A DNA stretch of 64,000 bases from an uncultured Christensenella sp. (GTDB lineage: Bacteria > Bacillota > Clostridia > Christensenellales > Borkfalkiaceae), in contig CAJUCM010000003.1 of the NCBI GenBank assembly GCA_910585235.1, positions 47,880 through 111,879 on the forward strand. Direction: 5' to 3'. Position numbers and translations under genes: made by a program. Below the pieces are notes generated by a model that saw nothing but the letters and a program-made list of their open reading frames with translations, made no database searches and was not told the origin of the DNA. The first letter of the stretch is position 1. Every line of letters starts with the position of its first letter. Positions 1 through 8,723 of this stretch are shown piece after piece.

Positions 1-466
1 TTTCCGAAACGGTGATTTTTTTGTTCTTTACGTCCACCGAGAGGACGACCCCGTCCGCCGCGGGAAAGAGCACTTCCCCCGTCGGCGTTTCGAGCGTATA
101 AATATCCGTCGCCGCCTGCCGTATTTCTTTGAGCGTTCCCAGCGTTTTACCCGTATCGGTCACGATCTCGCTTCCGAGCAGGTCGGCAACGTAATAGCTC
201 CCCTCTTCGGGTTCGGGCGCCTCCTCGCGGGGAAGCGTCAGTTCCTTATCCCTTAAAAGTTCGGCGGCGTTTCGATCGGGCACGCCGCGGAGAGAAAGAT
301 ACGCCATTCCGTCGCCCGCGCGGGCATTGAGAATTTTATATTCCGCGCCGTCGATAAACACGCGTTTGAGTTTGCAAATATCTTCCGCGCCGTCCGTATA
401 GGGGAACACTTTCACTTCCCCTCTGATCCCCTGCGGTTTCAAAATTTTTCCGATGACTAAATCCAT
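1..466 (-). CDS. rimM: 16S rRNA-processing protein RimM (C-terminus cut by window edge)
   Basis: RimM binds ribosomal protein S19 and helps mature the 3' domain of the 30S subunit. The 155 visible residues start MDLVIGKILKPQGIRGEVKV, the hallmark N-terminal beta-barrel (G-x-I-x-K-x-x-G-x-x-G-E-x-x-V), followed by a second domain with SYYVADLLG and the GEVLFPA stretch of the PRC-barrel. The ATG at 466 follows AGAGGGG by a few bases. It lies 11 bp behind tmk and is probably co-transcribed with it; the usual partners rpsP, trmD and rplS would be off the left edge if present. The reading frame is open to base 1, so the gene is partial only because the window ends. Confidence 0.9.
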   Translation of the reverse strand, partial: MDLVIGKILKPQGIRGEVKVFPYTDGAEDICKLKRVFIDGAEYKILNARAGDGMAYLSLRGVPDRNAAELLRDKELTLPREEAPEPEEGSYYVADLLGSEIVTDTGKTLGTLKEIRQAATDIYTLETPTGEVLFPAADGVVLSVDVKNKKITVSE

Positions 467-477
467 GGCGACCCCTC

Positions 478-1110
478 TTATAAGCCGAACAGCGGCAGGA
501 CCGCCGCGCGAATCTTTGCCTGCGTCTCTTCCTTTTCCGCTTCGCTCGTAACGATTTTCACGTTTTCGTCGGAGAAACGTTTGAACGCCTCATAGAACCG
601 TTCGCGGATTTTCTTCTGTTTTTCCGTCGTCTCGTAACGCTCCGTCTCCCCCCTGCGGGCGACCCGCTTCATGCTCTCCTCCGAAGGCAGGTCGATAAAC
701 ACCGTAAGGTCGGGGCGCAACAGTTCCCGCGCGGGGCGGTTGAGTTCGACAACCCAGTCGAACGGCACAAATTCTCCGTTGTACGCAAAAGAAGAAAAAT
801 AATATCTGTCGCAAAAAACGTTCACGCCCGCGTCGAGTTTTTTTGCGATCCCGTTGACGGCGTTCAGGATATGATCGAGCCTGTCCGCCGCAAAGAGCGC
901 GGCGATCGCCCGCTCGTCGGTATCGATCCTGCCCGTGAGACAATTTCTCAACAGTGCGCCGAAGGGCGAATCGGTCGGCTCGTGCGTGGAAAAACAGCAT
1001 TTGCCTTTACTTTCAAGATACTTTGTGAGCATCTTCATCTGCGTCGTCTTTCCGCTTCCGTCAAGCCCCTCGAAAACGATAAATTTTCCTCTTTCCGTAT
1101 TGCTGTTCAT
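478..1110 (-). CDS. tmk: Thymidylate kinase
   Basis: Phosphorylates dTMP to dTDP, an essential dTTP step. The 210-residue protein has a P-loop FEGLDGSGKTTQ near the N-terminus, the DRYYFSS nucleotide-binding segment and an arginine-rich lid (KRVARRGETERYE), at normal family length. I place the start at ATG 1110 because the family begins just before the P-loop strand. There is no ribosome site: a TATAAT box sits 7 nt upstream, so the mRNA may begin on or next to the ATG. An in-frame ATG at 1119 lies inside that -10 box and is unlikely to be transcribed. The open frame runs further upstream but through the preceding terminator, so that extension is not coding. Confidence 0.92.
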   Translation of the reverse strand: MNSNTERGKFIVFEGLDGSGKTTQMKMLTKYLESKGKCCFSTHEPTDSPFGALLRNCLTGRIDTDERAIAALFAADRLDHILNAVNGIAKKLDAGVNVFCDRYYFSSFAYNGEFVPFDWVVELNRPARELLRPDLTVFIDLPSEESMKRVARRGETERYETTEKQKKIRERFYEAFKRFSDENVKIVTSEAEKEETQAKIRAAVLPLFGL

Positions 1111-1117
1111 ACCCCGC

Positions 1118-1146
1118 ATTATAGCAAAAAACCGCGTCGTTGTCAA
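1118..1146 (-). promoter_or_regulatory. tmk promoter overlapping a terminator hairpin
   Basis: Minus-strand TTGACA (1141-1146), 17 bp, TATAAT (1118-1123): a perfect sigma-A consensus. The -35 box lies in the loop and first stem base of the terminator at 1128-1155, and the predicted start site falls on the tmk ATG. Confidence 0.75.
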
Positions 1147-1155
1147 CGCGGTTTT
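1128..1155 (-). terminator. Terminator of the mutY-side operon
   Basis: A perfect 10-bp stem AAAACCGCGT/ACGCGGTTTT (1128-1137 with 1146-1155) with an 8-nt loop, followed on the minus strand by a run of T. It ends the transcript coming from the flavin-binding gene at 1182. The opposite strand also has a T-rich tail. Confidence 0.8.
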
Positions 1156-1181
1156 ATTTTTCTTCGGAACAGATTTGAAAC

Positions 1182-1550
1182 TTAATGAAATTCCACGTTC
1201 TTTACGGAAATCGCAAACATTAAAAACCGTTCGGATTCCGCGCTTTCGTAGTGGCATTTCAGAACGGGGCACTCCTCCATGAACTGCCGCTTCAATTCCG
1301 TATCGGCGCACTCCTCGGCAATACCCGTCACCCTGACCCATTCCCGCGACGCGGTCTTTTTGGCTATGATCTGCACATGACCGTCTGCCCGCAACTGGGC
1401 GTGCGCCTCGTTCCCGTCGTGCGTCGCAACGTATAACTTATCGCCGCGCTCCATGATCGCCCCGAACGGTCTTGCGGCAGGATATTCACCGTTCAGCGTT
1501 ATCACAAAAAAGCATTCGCATTCCTTGATAAATTCAATGATTTTACTCAC
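1182..1550 (-). CDS. Pyridoxamine 5'-phosphate oxidase-like flavin-binding protein
   Basis: A 122-residue split-barrel protein of the PNPOx-like superfamily, which bind FMN, F420 or heme. Visible family features are the N-terminal helix with FFVITLNGEYPAARPFGAI, the KLYVATHDGNEAHAQLRAD segment that normally contacts flavin phosphate, and the REWVRVTGIAEE strand. It is a single short domain, so a true PdxH role is unlikely; the substrate is unknown. The start is GTG at 1550, chosen because AGGAG lies 6 nt upstream and no ATG fits. It begins 9 bp after mutY stops and is the last gene before a terminator. Confidence 0.75.
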   Translation of the reverse strand: MSKIIEFIKECECFFVITLNGEYPAARPFGAIMERGDKLYVATHDGNEAHAQLRADGHVQIIAKKTASREWVRVTGIAEECADTELKRQFMEECPVLKCHYESAESERFLMFAISVKNVEFH

Positions 1551-1559
1551 CGCAATCTC

Positions 1560-2552
1560 CTATTTTACCCATTCGGTAAACGCTTTGAACGCCGAGGGGA
1601 GCGCGTAACTGTTCATGATCTCTTCCGCCGAAACCCACTCATAGCCTCCGAAAAATTCGCGTGCTTCGATCAAATACCCCGTCATGTTCCATTCGATATG
1701 CGTAAAGATATGTTTCGCCTTTTTGGTTGCGACGACCTCGCCGAACGAATGTATGTCAACTACTTTTTCAAAGAACGGAAACTGCCAAAGGTTCGCAAGC
1801 AGTCCCTTGTCCTCCCGCTTTTCAAGCGCATACTTTCCCCCGCGTTCCAAAACGCACACCGTAGCGTTTACGATCTTACGCGCTTTCTTGTCGTTCCGCA
1901 CGGGATAGCGCTCCTCTTCGCCCGTAAGGTGCGCCCTGCACAGCCCCGACCACGGGCATACCCCGCACCAAGGCGCGCCGTTCGGCACGCACACGATCGC
2001 GCCGAGCTCCATGAGCGCCTCGCAGAAGTCCCCCGTCTCCTGGGGATACGCGCGCCTCAATACTTCCGTAAACTTCGTCTTTGTCGCGGGCTCGTCGATA
2101 TTGCTCCCGTCCGCAAAACAGCGCGTAAGCACTCTCAAAACGTTGCCGTCCACGGCGGGGCAGGGAAGCCCCAGCGCGATCGAAGAGATCGCGCCCGCCG
2201 TATAATCGCCCACGCCGGAAAGGGCGCGGACGCCCTCGTATGTCACGGGGACGCCCTCTTTTGCAATTTGCTTTGCGCTCTTTAACAGATTTCTCGCGCG
2301 GGAATAATAGCCGAGCCCCTCCCACGCTTTCAAGACCTCGTCCTCCTCCGCTAAGGCGAGCGCTCCGACCGTCGGAAACCGCTCCATAAAACGGAGATAG
2401 TATTCCTTGACCGCCTCGACCCTTGTTTGTTGGAGCATGATCTCGGAGACCCACACACGGTAAAATTCGCGCTTCTCCCGCCAGGGGAGAACGCGCTTAT
2501 TTTTACGAAACCATTCCAATAAAAGTTTGACCGCTTCGGGGGAAAGTTCCAT
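1560..2552 (-). CDS. mutY: A/G-specific adenine glycosylase MutY
   Basis: Removes adenine mispaired with 8-oxoguanine. The 330-residue protein has catalytic Glu37 in SEIMLQQTR, the helix-hairpin-helix LSGVGDYTAGAI (about 111-122), catalytic Asp135 in CPAVDGNVL, and the iron-sulfur loop Cys188-X7-Cys196-X2-Cys199-X5-Cys205. The C-terminal third (from about 228) is the NUDIX-like 8-oxoG recognition domain (ATVCVLERGGKYALEKRED). Start ATG 2552 overlaps the fhs stop as TAATG, so the two are translationally coupled. A DNA-repair gene at the tail of a pyrimidine and one-carbon operon is unusual but plainly co-directional. Confidence 0.95.
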   Translation of the reverse strand: MELSPEAVKLLLEWFRKNKRVLPWREKREFYRVWVSEIMLQQTRVEAVKEYYLRFMERFPTVGALALAEEDEVLKAWEGLGYYSRARNLLKSAKQIAKEGVPVTYEGVRALSGVGDYTAGAISSIALGLPCPAVDGNVLRVLTRCFADGSNIDEPATKTKFTEVLRRAYPQETGDFCEALMELGAIVCVPNGAPWCGVCPWSGLCRAHLTGEEERYPVRNDKKARKIVNATVCVLERGGKYALEKREDKGLLANLWQFPFFEKVVDIHSFGEVVATKKAKHIFTHIEWNMTGYLIEAREFFGGYEWVSAEEIMNSYALPSAFKAFTEWVK

Positions 2553-4210
2553 TAAAAGAGACCCGTGATCTTTCCGTCTTTATCCACGTCGATCTTTTCC
2601 GCAGCAGGAACTTTGGGAAGCCCCGGCATGGTCAAAATCGTACCCGTGAGCGCGACGACGAAGCCCGCGCCCGCGGAAATTCTCGCCTTTTTCACGGTGA
2701 CCGTAAAGTCCTCCGGCGCGCCTAAAAGTTTGGCGTTGTCCGAGAACGAGTACTGCGTCTTTGCCATGCAGACGGGCGTCTTTCCGAAGCCCAGCTTTTC
2801 GAGCGTTGCGATCTCCTCCTCCGCTTCGGGAGAATAGGCGACGTCCTTTCCGCCGTAAATTTTCGTGACGATCGCTTTAATTTTCTCCTTAATGGGCAGT
2901 TTTTCGTCGTAGCAGAAGGTGAAATTGCTCTTTTCGTCGCAGAGGCGCACGACCTCTTTGGCAAGCTCCTCGCCGCCTTTTCCGCCCTCCGCCCAGACGG
3001 TGGAAAGCACCGTGTTCACGCCGAGTTCGCGGCACTTTTTGATGACGAGTTCGATCTCCGCATCCGTATCGGTGGGGAAGCGGTTGACCGCGACGACCGC
3101 GGGAAGCCCGAAAACCTCTTTCATGTTCTTGACGTGGCGCAAAAGGTTAGGCAGTCCCTTTTCGAGCGCGTCCAAATTCTCCGCGCCGAGCTGGGTCTTG
3201 TCGAGTCCGCCGTGCATTTTCAGCGCGCGGACGGTCGCAACGACGACGACCGCAGAGGGTTTCAGCCCTGCGAATCTGCACTTGATGTCGAGGAACTTTT
3301 CCGCGCCCAAGTCCGCGCCGAAGCCCGCTTCGGTGATGACGTAGTCGCCGAGCTTCAACGCCGTCTTGGTTGCCGCGACGGAGTTACAGCCGTGGGCGAT
3401 ATTCGCAAACGGTCCGCCGTGAACGATCGCGGGCGTGCCTTCGAGCGTCTGAACAAGGTTGGGCTTCATCGCGTCTTTGAGGAGCGCGCACATCGCCCCC
3501 TCCGCTTTGAGCTGCCCCGCGGTCACCGCCGCGCCCTCTTTCGTATAACCGACGACGATGCGCGCAAGTCTCGCTTTGAGATCGGTAAGCGAGGTCGCAA
3601 GGCACAGAATCGCCATGATCTCGCTCGCAACGGTAATATCGTAGCCGTCGTCGCGCGGAACGCCGTCCTTAGGTCCGCCCAGACCGTCGCGCACGAAACG
3701 GAGCTGGCGATCGTTCATATCCACGCATCTGCGCCAAACGACTTTCTCGATCCCAAGCTCGTTGCCCTGAAAAATATGATTGTCGATCATGGCGGCGAGC
3801 AGATTGTTTGCGGCGCCGATCGCGTGAAAGTCGCCCGTGAAGTGCAAGTTGATGTCCTCCATGGGAATGACCTGCGCGTAGCCGCCGCCCGCAGCCCCGC
3901 CCTTGATCCCGAACACGGGACCGAGCGACGGCTCGCGGAGCGCAACGACGACTTTTTTGCCGATCCTCTGCAATCCGTCCGCAAGACCGATCGTCGTGGT
4001 CGTCTTGCCCTCTCCCGCGGGCGTGGGGGTGATCGCCGTCACTAATATGAGCTTGGCGTCTTTGCCCTTGCGCTCCATAATGGTGAGCGGAAGTTTTGCC
4101 TTGAATTTTCCGTAGCACTCGATGTCGTCCTCAGTAAGTCCGAGTTTTGCGGCGATCTTAGCGACGTGTTCGGGGTTGGCTTCCTGTGCAATTTCGATGT
4201 CGGTTTTCAT
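2552..4210 (-). CDS. fhs: Formate-tetrahydrofolate ligase
   Basis: Makes 10-formyl-THF from formate, THF and ATP, feeding purine and fMet synthesis; also part of acetogenic carbon flow where that pathway exists. At 552 residues it has full family length, with the nucleotide-binding [15 protein letters not shown] loop near residue 62, [18 protein letters not shown], and [16 protein letters not shown] and [11 protein letters not shown] motifs (the first reads [15 protein letters not shown] here). ATG 4210 has AAGGAGAT upstream and lies 25 bp behind pyrK, with no terminator between them. Its place in the pyr operon, where pyrD would normally sit, is the odd point. Confidence 0.96.
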   Translation of the reverse strand: MKTDIEIAQEANPEHVAKIAAKLGLTEDDIECYGKFKAKLPLTIMERKGKDAKLILVTAITPTPAGEGKTTTTIGLADGLQRIGKKVVVALREPSLGPVFGIKGGAAGGGYAQVIPMEDINLHFTGDFHAIGAANNLLAAMIDNHIFQGNELGIEKVVWRRCVDMNDRQLRFVRDGLGGPKDGVPRDDGYDITVASEIMAILCLATSLTDLKARLARIVVGYTKEGAAVTAGQLKAEGAMCALLKDAMKPNLVQTLEGTPAIVHGGPFANIAHGCNSVAATKTALKLGDYVITEAGFGADLGAEKFLDIKCRFAGLKPSAVVVVATVRALKMHGGLDKTQLGAENLDALEKGLPNLLRHVKNMKEVFGLPAVVAVNRFPTDTDAEIELVIKKCRELGVNTVLSTVWAEGGKGGEELAKEVVRLCDEKSNFTFCYDEKLPIKEKIKAIVTKIYGGKDVAYSPEAEEEIATLEKLGFGKTPVCMAKTQYSFSDNAKLLGAPEDFTVTVKKARISAGAGFVVALTGTILTMPGLPKVPAAEKIDVDKDGKITGLF

Positions 4211-4235
4211 TTTTTATCTCCTTAAATTTTGTTTC

Positions 4236-4988
4236 TTAAAAATCAATTTCGTCCGCGTTGAATACGGGACCGTCCTTGCAGACCCTTGCGTGTTCACCCT
4301 TCGTCGTGTTGCAGACGCATACGAGGCACGCGCCGATCCCGCAGCCCATGCGCTCTTCCAAAGAGACGTATAAAGGCACGCCCTTCCCCGCCGCCGCTTT
4401 TTTGAGGGCGCGGAGCATGGGAACGGGTCCGCACGATAAAATCACGTCGGGTCTGGCGTTTCCGAAGTCGTTCATGAACGCATCGACCGCGGTGCCGTGA
4501 AATCCTACGCTCCCGTCGTCCGACGCGATTTTGAGTATATCGCTCCGCTCCATTTCGTACTGCATACACAGCGCGTCCTTATTGCGGAACCCCATATAGG
4601 ACGCAATGAATTTATCCTGATTGTAAGCTCTGATCGCGGAAATGAGCGGAAAAATTCCCACGCCCCCGCCCACGATCGCAACGCGCTTTTCCTCTTCTTT
4701 CACAAAAAAGCCGTTGCCGAGCGGAAGAAGCACGGAAATTTGTTCCCCCTGTTTGTAGCTCTCCGCAAGAAAGCGCGTGCCCGCGCCTTTCAGACGGTAA
4801 CAGACGGTGATCCGCTCCCCCTCCGTCTTGCAGATCGCAATGGGACGGCGCAGAGGCATTCCCGCAACCCCGATCATGCAGAACTGTCCGGGGCGCACTT
4901 CGATTTTTTCGCCCGCCGTAAATGTCAGCGAATAAATATCTTCCGCAATGCGGATATTTTCTAAAATAGTCGCCGTTACTTCCTTCAT
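4236..4988 (-). CDS. pyrK: Dihydroorotate dehydrogenase B, electron-transfer subunit
   Basis: Passes electrons from dihydroorotate dehydrogenase PyrD-B to NAD+. The 250-residue protein has a ferredoxin-reductase FAD domain (RPGQFCMIG, LRRPIAI), an NAD-binding region (VAIVGGGVGIFPL) and a 2Fe-2S site Cys216-X4-Cys221-X2-Cys224-X12-Cys237. The start at 4988 overlaps the pyrF stop by 4 bp (ATGA); the open frame extends further upstream but only as an out-of-frame shadow of pyrF. No pyrD lies beside it in this window, although PyrK is inactive without PyrD. Confidence 0.93.
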   Translation of the reverse strand: MKEVTATILENIRIAEDIYSLTFTAGEKIEVRPGQFCMIGVAGMPLRRPIAICKTEGERITVCYRLKGAGTRFLAESYKQGEQISVLLPLGNGFFVKEEEKRVAIVGGGVGIFPLISAIRAYNQDKFIASYMGFRNKDALCMQYEMERSDILKIASDDGSVGFHGTAVDAFMNDFGNARPDVILSCGPVPMLRALKKAAAGKGVPLYVSLEERMGCGIGACLVCVCNTTKGEHARVCKDGPVFNADEIDF

Positions 4989-5887
4989 ATGTCCCCCAAT
5001 ACCGAGAGCAAATCTTTCTTCATATCGAGGCACGCTTCCCGCGCAGCCTCGTAATATTTGCCGCCGCGCTTTTTGTAGGCGCAGAGGATCCCGCGCGAAT
5101 TGTTGACGACGCCGCCTAAGCCGTTCCGATCGAAACAGTTTTTGAGCATTTCGGCATTCGCGCCCTGCGCGCCGTAGCCGGGGACTAAAAAGAACGTGTG
5201 CGGCAACCGCTCGCGCAGGACTTTCGCCTCTTCGGGATAGGTCGCCCCGACAACCGCGCCGACCGCGGAATAGCCGTATTTGCCGACCGTGCCTTTGCCC
5301 CACTCTTCCACCATGTCGCCCATGCACTCGTAAACCGTTCTGCCGTCTTGGAGTTTCAGATTCTGCAATTCGCCCGACGAGGGATTGCTCGTTTTAACGA
5401 GTACGAAAATTCCCTTGTCATGCGCTTTACACTCCTCCGTAAAGGGGACGATCCCGTCCGAACCCAAATAGCCGTTGACCGTTAAAAAGTCGCTTTCAAA
5501 CGCCGTTTCCTCAAAGTCGTTCACCGTTGTTTTGCCGAGGAACGCCGCCGCGTAACGGGAAGCGGTCGCGCCGATGTCGTTGCGCTTTGCGTCTGTAATG
5601 ACGATAAGCCCTTTCTTTTTCGCATAAGCCAAGGTCTTTGCAAACGCCTTTAACCCCGCCCTGCCGTACTGCTCATAATAGGCGATCTGCACCTTCACGC
5701 TCGGCACGACGTCGCAAACGGAATCAATGATATTCTTGTTAAATTCAAGGATCGCGCCCGCCGCGTCCTTAAAGTCTTTCACGCCCTTTTTCATGTCGTC
5801 GGGCAGATAGTCGAAGGACGTATCGAGCCCTACGCAGGTCGGGTTTTGTTTTTCGATAATTTTTTCAATGAGCGTATCGGTGATCAT
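4985..5887 (-). CDS. pyrF: Orotidine 5'-phosphate decarboxylase, ~300-residue subfamily
   Basis: Decarboxylates OMP to UMP. The 300-residue length and the VITDAKRNDIG catalytic segment (Asp-Lys-x-x-Asp-Ile) place it in the longer OMP decarboxylase subfamily, not the 230-residue Bacillus-like one. CVGLDTSFDYLP at the N-terminus and LVPGYGAQGA near the C-terminus are the phosphate-binding parts. It starts directly after the pyrC stop and overlaps pyrK. Confidence 0.94.
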   Translation of the reverse strand: MITDTLIEKIIEKQNPTCVGLDTSFDYLPDDMKKGVKDFKDAAGAILEFNKNIIDSVCDVVPSVKVQIAYYEQYGRAGLKAFAKTLAYAKKKGLIVITDAKRNDIGATASRYAAAFLGKTTVNDFEETAFESDFLTVNGYLGSDGIVPFTEECKAHDKGIFVLVKTSNPSSGELQNLKLQDGRTVYECMGDMVEEWGKGTVGKYGYSAVGAVVGATYPEEAKVLRERLPHTFFLVPGYGAQGANAEMLKNCFDRNGLGGVVNNSRGILCAYKKRGGKYYEAAREACLDMKKDLLSVLGDI

Positions 5888-7141
5888 TTATTTCTCCTCG
5901 TATTTGATTTCGCCGTCCACGACGGTGTATTTGACTTTGCCGAACACCTTTCTTCCCGCGAACGGGGTGTTCTTCCCTTTCGAGAGGAAGTCTTTGGGAT
6001 CGATCGTCCATTCCTCGTTGAGATCGACCGCAGTAAAGTCCGCACGTTCCCCGACTTTGAGTCCGCCGCCTAAATTCAAAATTTTGCGGGGCGCAAGGCT
6101 TATCTTTTCCGCAAGCTCGTTTAAGCTGAGAACGCCGCCCTTGACGAGCGCGGTATAGGAGAGCGCGAACGAAGTTTCAAGCCCGCTCATGCCGAACGCC
6201 GCATAGTTGTATTCGACGTTCTTGTCGTCCGCATGATGCGGCGCGTGATCGGTGACGATACAGTCGAGCGTGCCGTCCTTCAAGCCCGCGATGATCGCAA
6301 GCCTGTCCTTTTCGGCGCGCAGAGGGGGATTGACTTTGGTGTTCGTATCGAAGTCCTTGATCGCCTCGTCCGTCAGCGTGAAGTAGTGCGGGCAGGTCTC
6401 CGCCGTCACCTGAACGCCGCGCGCTTTCGCTTCGCGGATGAGCTGAACGCCGCTGTAAGTCGAGACGTGGCAGATATGCACGGGAAGCGACAAACTCTCC
6501 GCAAGGCAGATCTCCCGCGCGATCATAATATCTTCCGCCGCGCGGATGCTTCCTTTGAGCCCCGTCAGCGTGGAATAGTATCCCTCGTTCACGACGCCCC
6601 CATCTACAAGCGACTTGTCCTCGCAGTGGCACAGGCACTTCAACCCGAAGTCCGAAGCGTACATCATGGCGTTCGCCATAATGGAGGTGTTTATCACGCT
6701 CACGCCGTCGTCCGAGAGGGCGATTGCGCCCGCCGATTTCATACCGCCGATCGCGGCGAGATTTTCGCCCTTCTCCCCCTCGGTGATCGCGCCGATCGGG
6801 CGCACCTTGCAAAGGTTTACTTCTTTGGCACGGTTGACGATGTAGGAGACGACGACTTTATTATCGCACACGGGGCGCGTGTTGGGCATACAACAGATTT
6901 CCGTAAATCCGCCCTTGACGGCGGCTTTCGAGCCTGATTCGACGTCCTCTTTTTTCTCGAAACCCGGCTCGCGCAGATGAACGTGCATATCCACAAGCCC
7001 CGGAAAAACGGTCAACCCTTTCAGGTCGATCCCCTCGCCTTTGATCGAAGGAGCGATCTCTTTGATACAGCCGTTCTCTACGAGAATATCGACCTTTTTA
7101 ACGCCGTCCTCAAATACGGCTTCCGCATTCCTGAATAACAT
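5888..7141 (-). CDS. pyrC: Dihydroorotase
   Basis: Cyclises N-carbamoyl-aspartate to dihydroorotate. The 417-residue amidohydrolase has the metal-binding His53-x-His55 in DMHVHLREPG, later histidines in CLCHCED and HICHVS, and catalytic Asp in VTDHAPHH. Length and motifs match class I bacterial dihydroorotases. ATG 7141 follows AAGGAGGAGAT and lies 9 bp behind pyrB. Confidence 0.95.
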   Translation of the reverse strand: MLFRNAEAVFEDGVKKVDILVENGCIKEIAPSIKGEGIDLKGLTVFPGLVDMHVHLREPGFEKKEDVESGSKAAVKGGFTEICCMPNTRPVCDNKVVVSYIVNRAKEVNLCKVRPIGAITEGEKGENLAAIGGMKSAGAIALSDDGVSVINTSIMANAMMYASDFGLKCLCHCEDKSLVDGGVVNEGYYSTLTGLKGSIRAAEDIMIAREICLAESLSLPVHICHVSTYSGVQLIREAKARGVQVTAETCPHYFTLTDEAIKDFDTNTKVNPPLRAEKDRLAIIAGLKDGTLDCIVTDHAPHHADDKNVEYNYAAFGMSGLETSFALSYTALVKGGVLSLNELAEKISLAPRKILNLGGGLKVGERADFTAVDLNEEWTIDPKDFLSKGKNTPFAGRKVFGKVKYTVVDGEIKYEEK

Positions 7142-7150
7142 ATCTCCTCC

Positions 7151-8059
7151 TTATTGAACGAGCGCTTTGAACACCGCCATTCTGACGGCAAGTCCCGAAA
7201 AGACCTGATCTTCGATTTTACTCTGCTCCCCGTCGATGACCGAGGAAGTGAGCTCCACGCCGCGGTTGACGGGCGCGGGGTGCATGACGATCGCGTTTTT
7301 ATCCGCATAGCGCAGAATTTCGTCGTTCACGCCGTAGTATTTTGCATATTCGCCGAGCGAGGGAAAGTTCCCCGCGTGCTGGCGTTCGAGCTGAATCCTC
7401 AGCCCCATAACGACGTCTGCTCCCTCGACCGCCTCCTCGCGGGAGGAACAGACCTTTGCGCCCATTTGACCGATGTCCGTCGGCATGAGCGTGCGGGGCG
7501 CATAGAGCCGTACTTCCGAGCCGAGTTTTTTCAGTCCGAAGAGATTGCTTTTGGCGACGCGCGAGTGCGAAATATCGCCGAGGATCGCAACTTTCAGTCC
7601 GTCCAATCTTCCGAAATGCTCTTTCATGGTGAGAAAGTCCAGGAGCGCCTGCGTGGGGTGTTCGTTCATGCCGTCGCCCGCGTTGATGACGTGCGCCCTG
7701 ACCGTTTTTGCAAGCAGACGCGGCGCGCCCGCGACGGGGTGGCGCAGAACCATGAAATCGTTCTGTTGCGCGTCGAGCGTCTTGCCCGTGTCGATGAGCG
7801 TCTCCCCTTTCTGCACGGAGGAATTGCCTACGCCGAGGTTGATAACGTTCGCCCCCAAATTCTTTGCGGCGAGGTCGAAGCTGCACCGCGTGCGCGTGGA
7901 ATTTTCATAGAAGAGGGTGACTGCGGATTTTCCCGCAAGATCGGAAAACTGTTTTTCCCCTTTCTTCAAGCGCGCCTTGATTTTTGCGCCGTCATCGACG
8001 AGGGACAAGATCTCCTCCGCCGTCAGGTCGATAAGACCCAGCAAGTCCTTACGTTTCAT
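7151..8059 (-). CDS. pyrB: Aspartate carbamoyltransferase catalytic subunit
   Basis: First committed pyrimidine step, joining carbamoyl phosphate and aspartate. The 302-residue protein has FYENSTRTRCSFDLAA (carbamoyl-phosphate site), HPTQALLDFLTM and MHPAPVNRGVE. There is no adjacent pyrI, as in Bacillus, so it is probably unregulated by a regulatory subunit. The start overlaps the pyrR end by 11 bp with AAGGAG in the overlap. Confidence 0.96.
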   Translation of the reverse strand: MKRKDLLGLIDLTAEEILSLVDDGAKIKARLKKGEKQFSDLAGKSAVTLFYENSTRTRCSFDLAAKNLGANVINLGVGNSSVQKGETLIDTGKTLDAQQNDFMVLRHPVAGAPRLLAKTVRAHVINAGDGMNEHPTQALLDFLTMKEHFGRLDGLKVAILGDISHSRVAKSNLFGLKKLGSEVRLYAPRTLMPTDIGQMGAKVCSSREEAVEGADVVMGLRIQLERQHAGNFPSLGEYAKYYGVNDEILRYADKNAIVMHPAPVNRGVELTSSVIDGEQSKIEDQVFSGLAVRMAVFKALVQ

Positions 8060-8549
8060 TTTTTCTCCTTATGATCGAGAAGCAATCGGGAGCGCCAAGC
8101 TCTTCAAAGCTCACCTCGATATATTCGTCTTTGGACGCGGGCGCGTTTTTCCCCACAAAGTCGGCGCGCACGGGAAGTTCCCTGCCCCCTCTGTCCACGA
8201 GGACGAGAAGCTGTATCTTTTTGGGATTTCCGAGGCGGAAGAGCGCGTCCACGCTTTTGACCGTACTCTTGCCCGTATAGAGCACGTCGTCGCATAAAAC
8301 GACGGTTTTTCCGTCGATCGAAAAACCGAGCTCGTTATTTCCCGCGTCGGGATCCAGCCCTGCCAGAGGAAGGGTAAACCCCTCCGTATCGCGGATATAG
8401 TCGCGGATACGCCCCGCGACGATCCCCCCGTTCTTTTTTACGCCGACGAGCACGATATTGGAATAGCCCTTGTTCCTTTCCCCGATCTCGTGCGATAAGC
8501 GTATCACCGTGCGGTGAAGCCCCGTCGCGTCCATTAAAGTTGCGCCCAT
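8049..8549 (-). CDS. pyrR: PyrR: pyr mRNA-binding attenuator / uracil phosphoribosyltransferase
   Basis: In Firmicutes PyrR binds pyr leader RNA when UMP is high and causes termination. The 166-residue protein has the PRPP motif VVLCDDVLYTGKST and the RLSHEI and GVKKNGG segments typical of the family. I chose ATG 8549, preceded by AAGGGGGA, rather than the longer open frame, which would run back through the leader hairpins. It is first in pyrR-pyrB-pyrC-pyrF-pyrK and sits directly behind an attenuator-like hairpin, which fits self-regulation. Confidence 0.93.
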   Translation of the reverse strand: MGATLMDATGLHRTVIRLSHEIGERNKGYSNIVLVGVKKNGGIVAGRIRDYIRDTEGFTLPLAGLDPDAGNNELGFSIDGKTVVLCDDVLYTGKSTVKSVDALFRLGNPKKIQLLVLVDRGGRELPVRADFVGKNAPASKDEYIEVSFEELGAPDCFSIIRRKNET

Positions 8550-8561
8550 ATTTCCCCCTTC

Positions 8562-8578
8562 GATCCGTTGTTCGGATC
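8562..8578 (-). promoter_or_regulatory. Second leader hairpin before pyrR
   Basis: Inverted repeat GATCCG/CGGATC with a 5-nt loop, immediately upstream of the pyrR ribosome site. It could mask that site or form part of a PyrR-binding structure; I cannot match the known PyrR binding-loop consensus with confidence. Confidence 0.4.
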
Positions 8579-8593
8579 TCTGTTTTTTCCGTA

Positions 8594-8622
8594 CAAAAAA
8601 AGAGTCTTGCGCACCGCAAGAC
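8594..8622 (-). terminator. pyr operon leader attenuator
   Basis: Stem GTCTTGCG/CGCAAGAC with a 3-nt loop, then seven or more U on the minus strand, about 70 nt after the predicted start site and 45 nt before pyrR. It lies inside the transcript of its own operon, so it is an attenuator. Two copies of GAAACTGTT upstream of it may take part in an alternative fold. Confidence 0.75.
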
Positions 8623-8689
8623 CCCGGAACAGTTTCATCCTGCAAACAGTTTCTTTCGTCGGCATCACGGTACCGCCTTATCTGAAAGA

Positions 8690-8718
8690 ATTGTATCATA
8701 TCCGCGCCGTTCTGTCAA
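8690..8718 (-). promoter_or_regulatory. pyr operon promoter
   Basis: TTGACA (8713-8718), 17 bp, TACAAT (8690-8695) on the minus strand, starting 6 bp after the phosphoesterase stop codon. Leader of about 135 nt to pyrR. Confidence 0.78.
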
Positions 8719-8723
8719 CGGTT

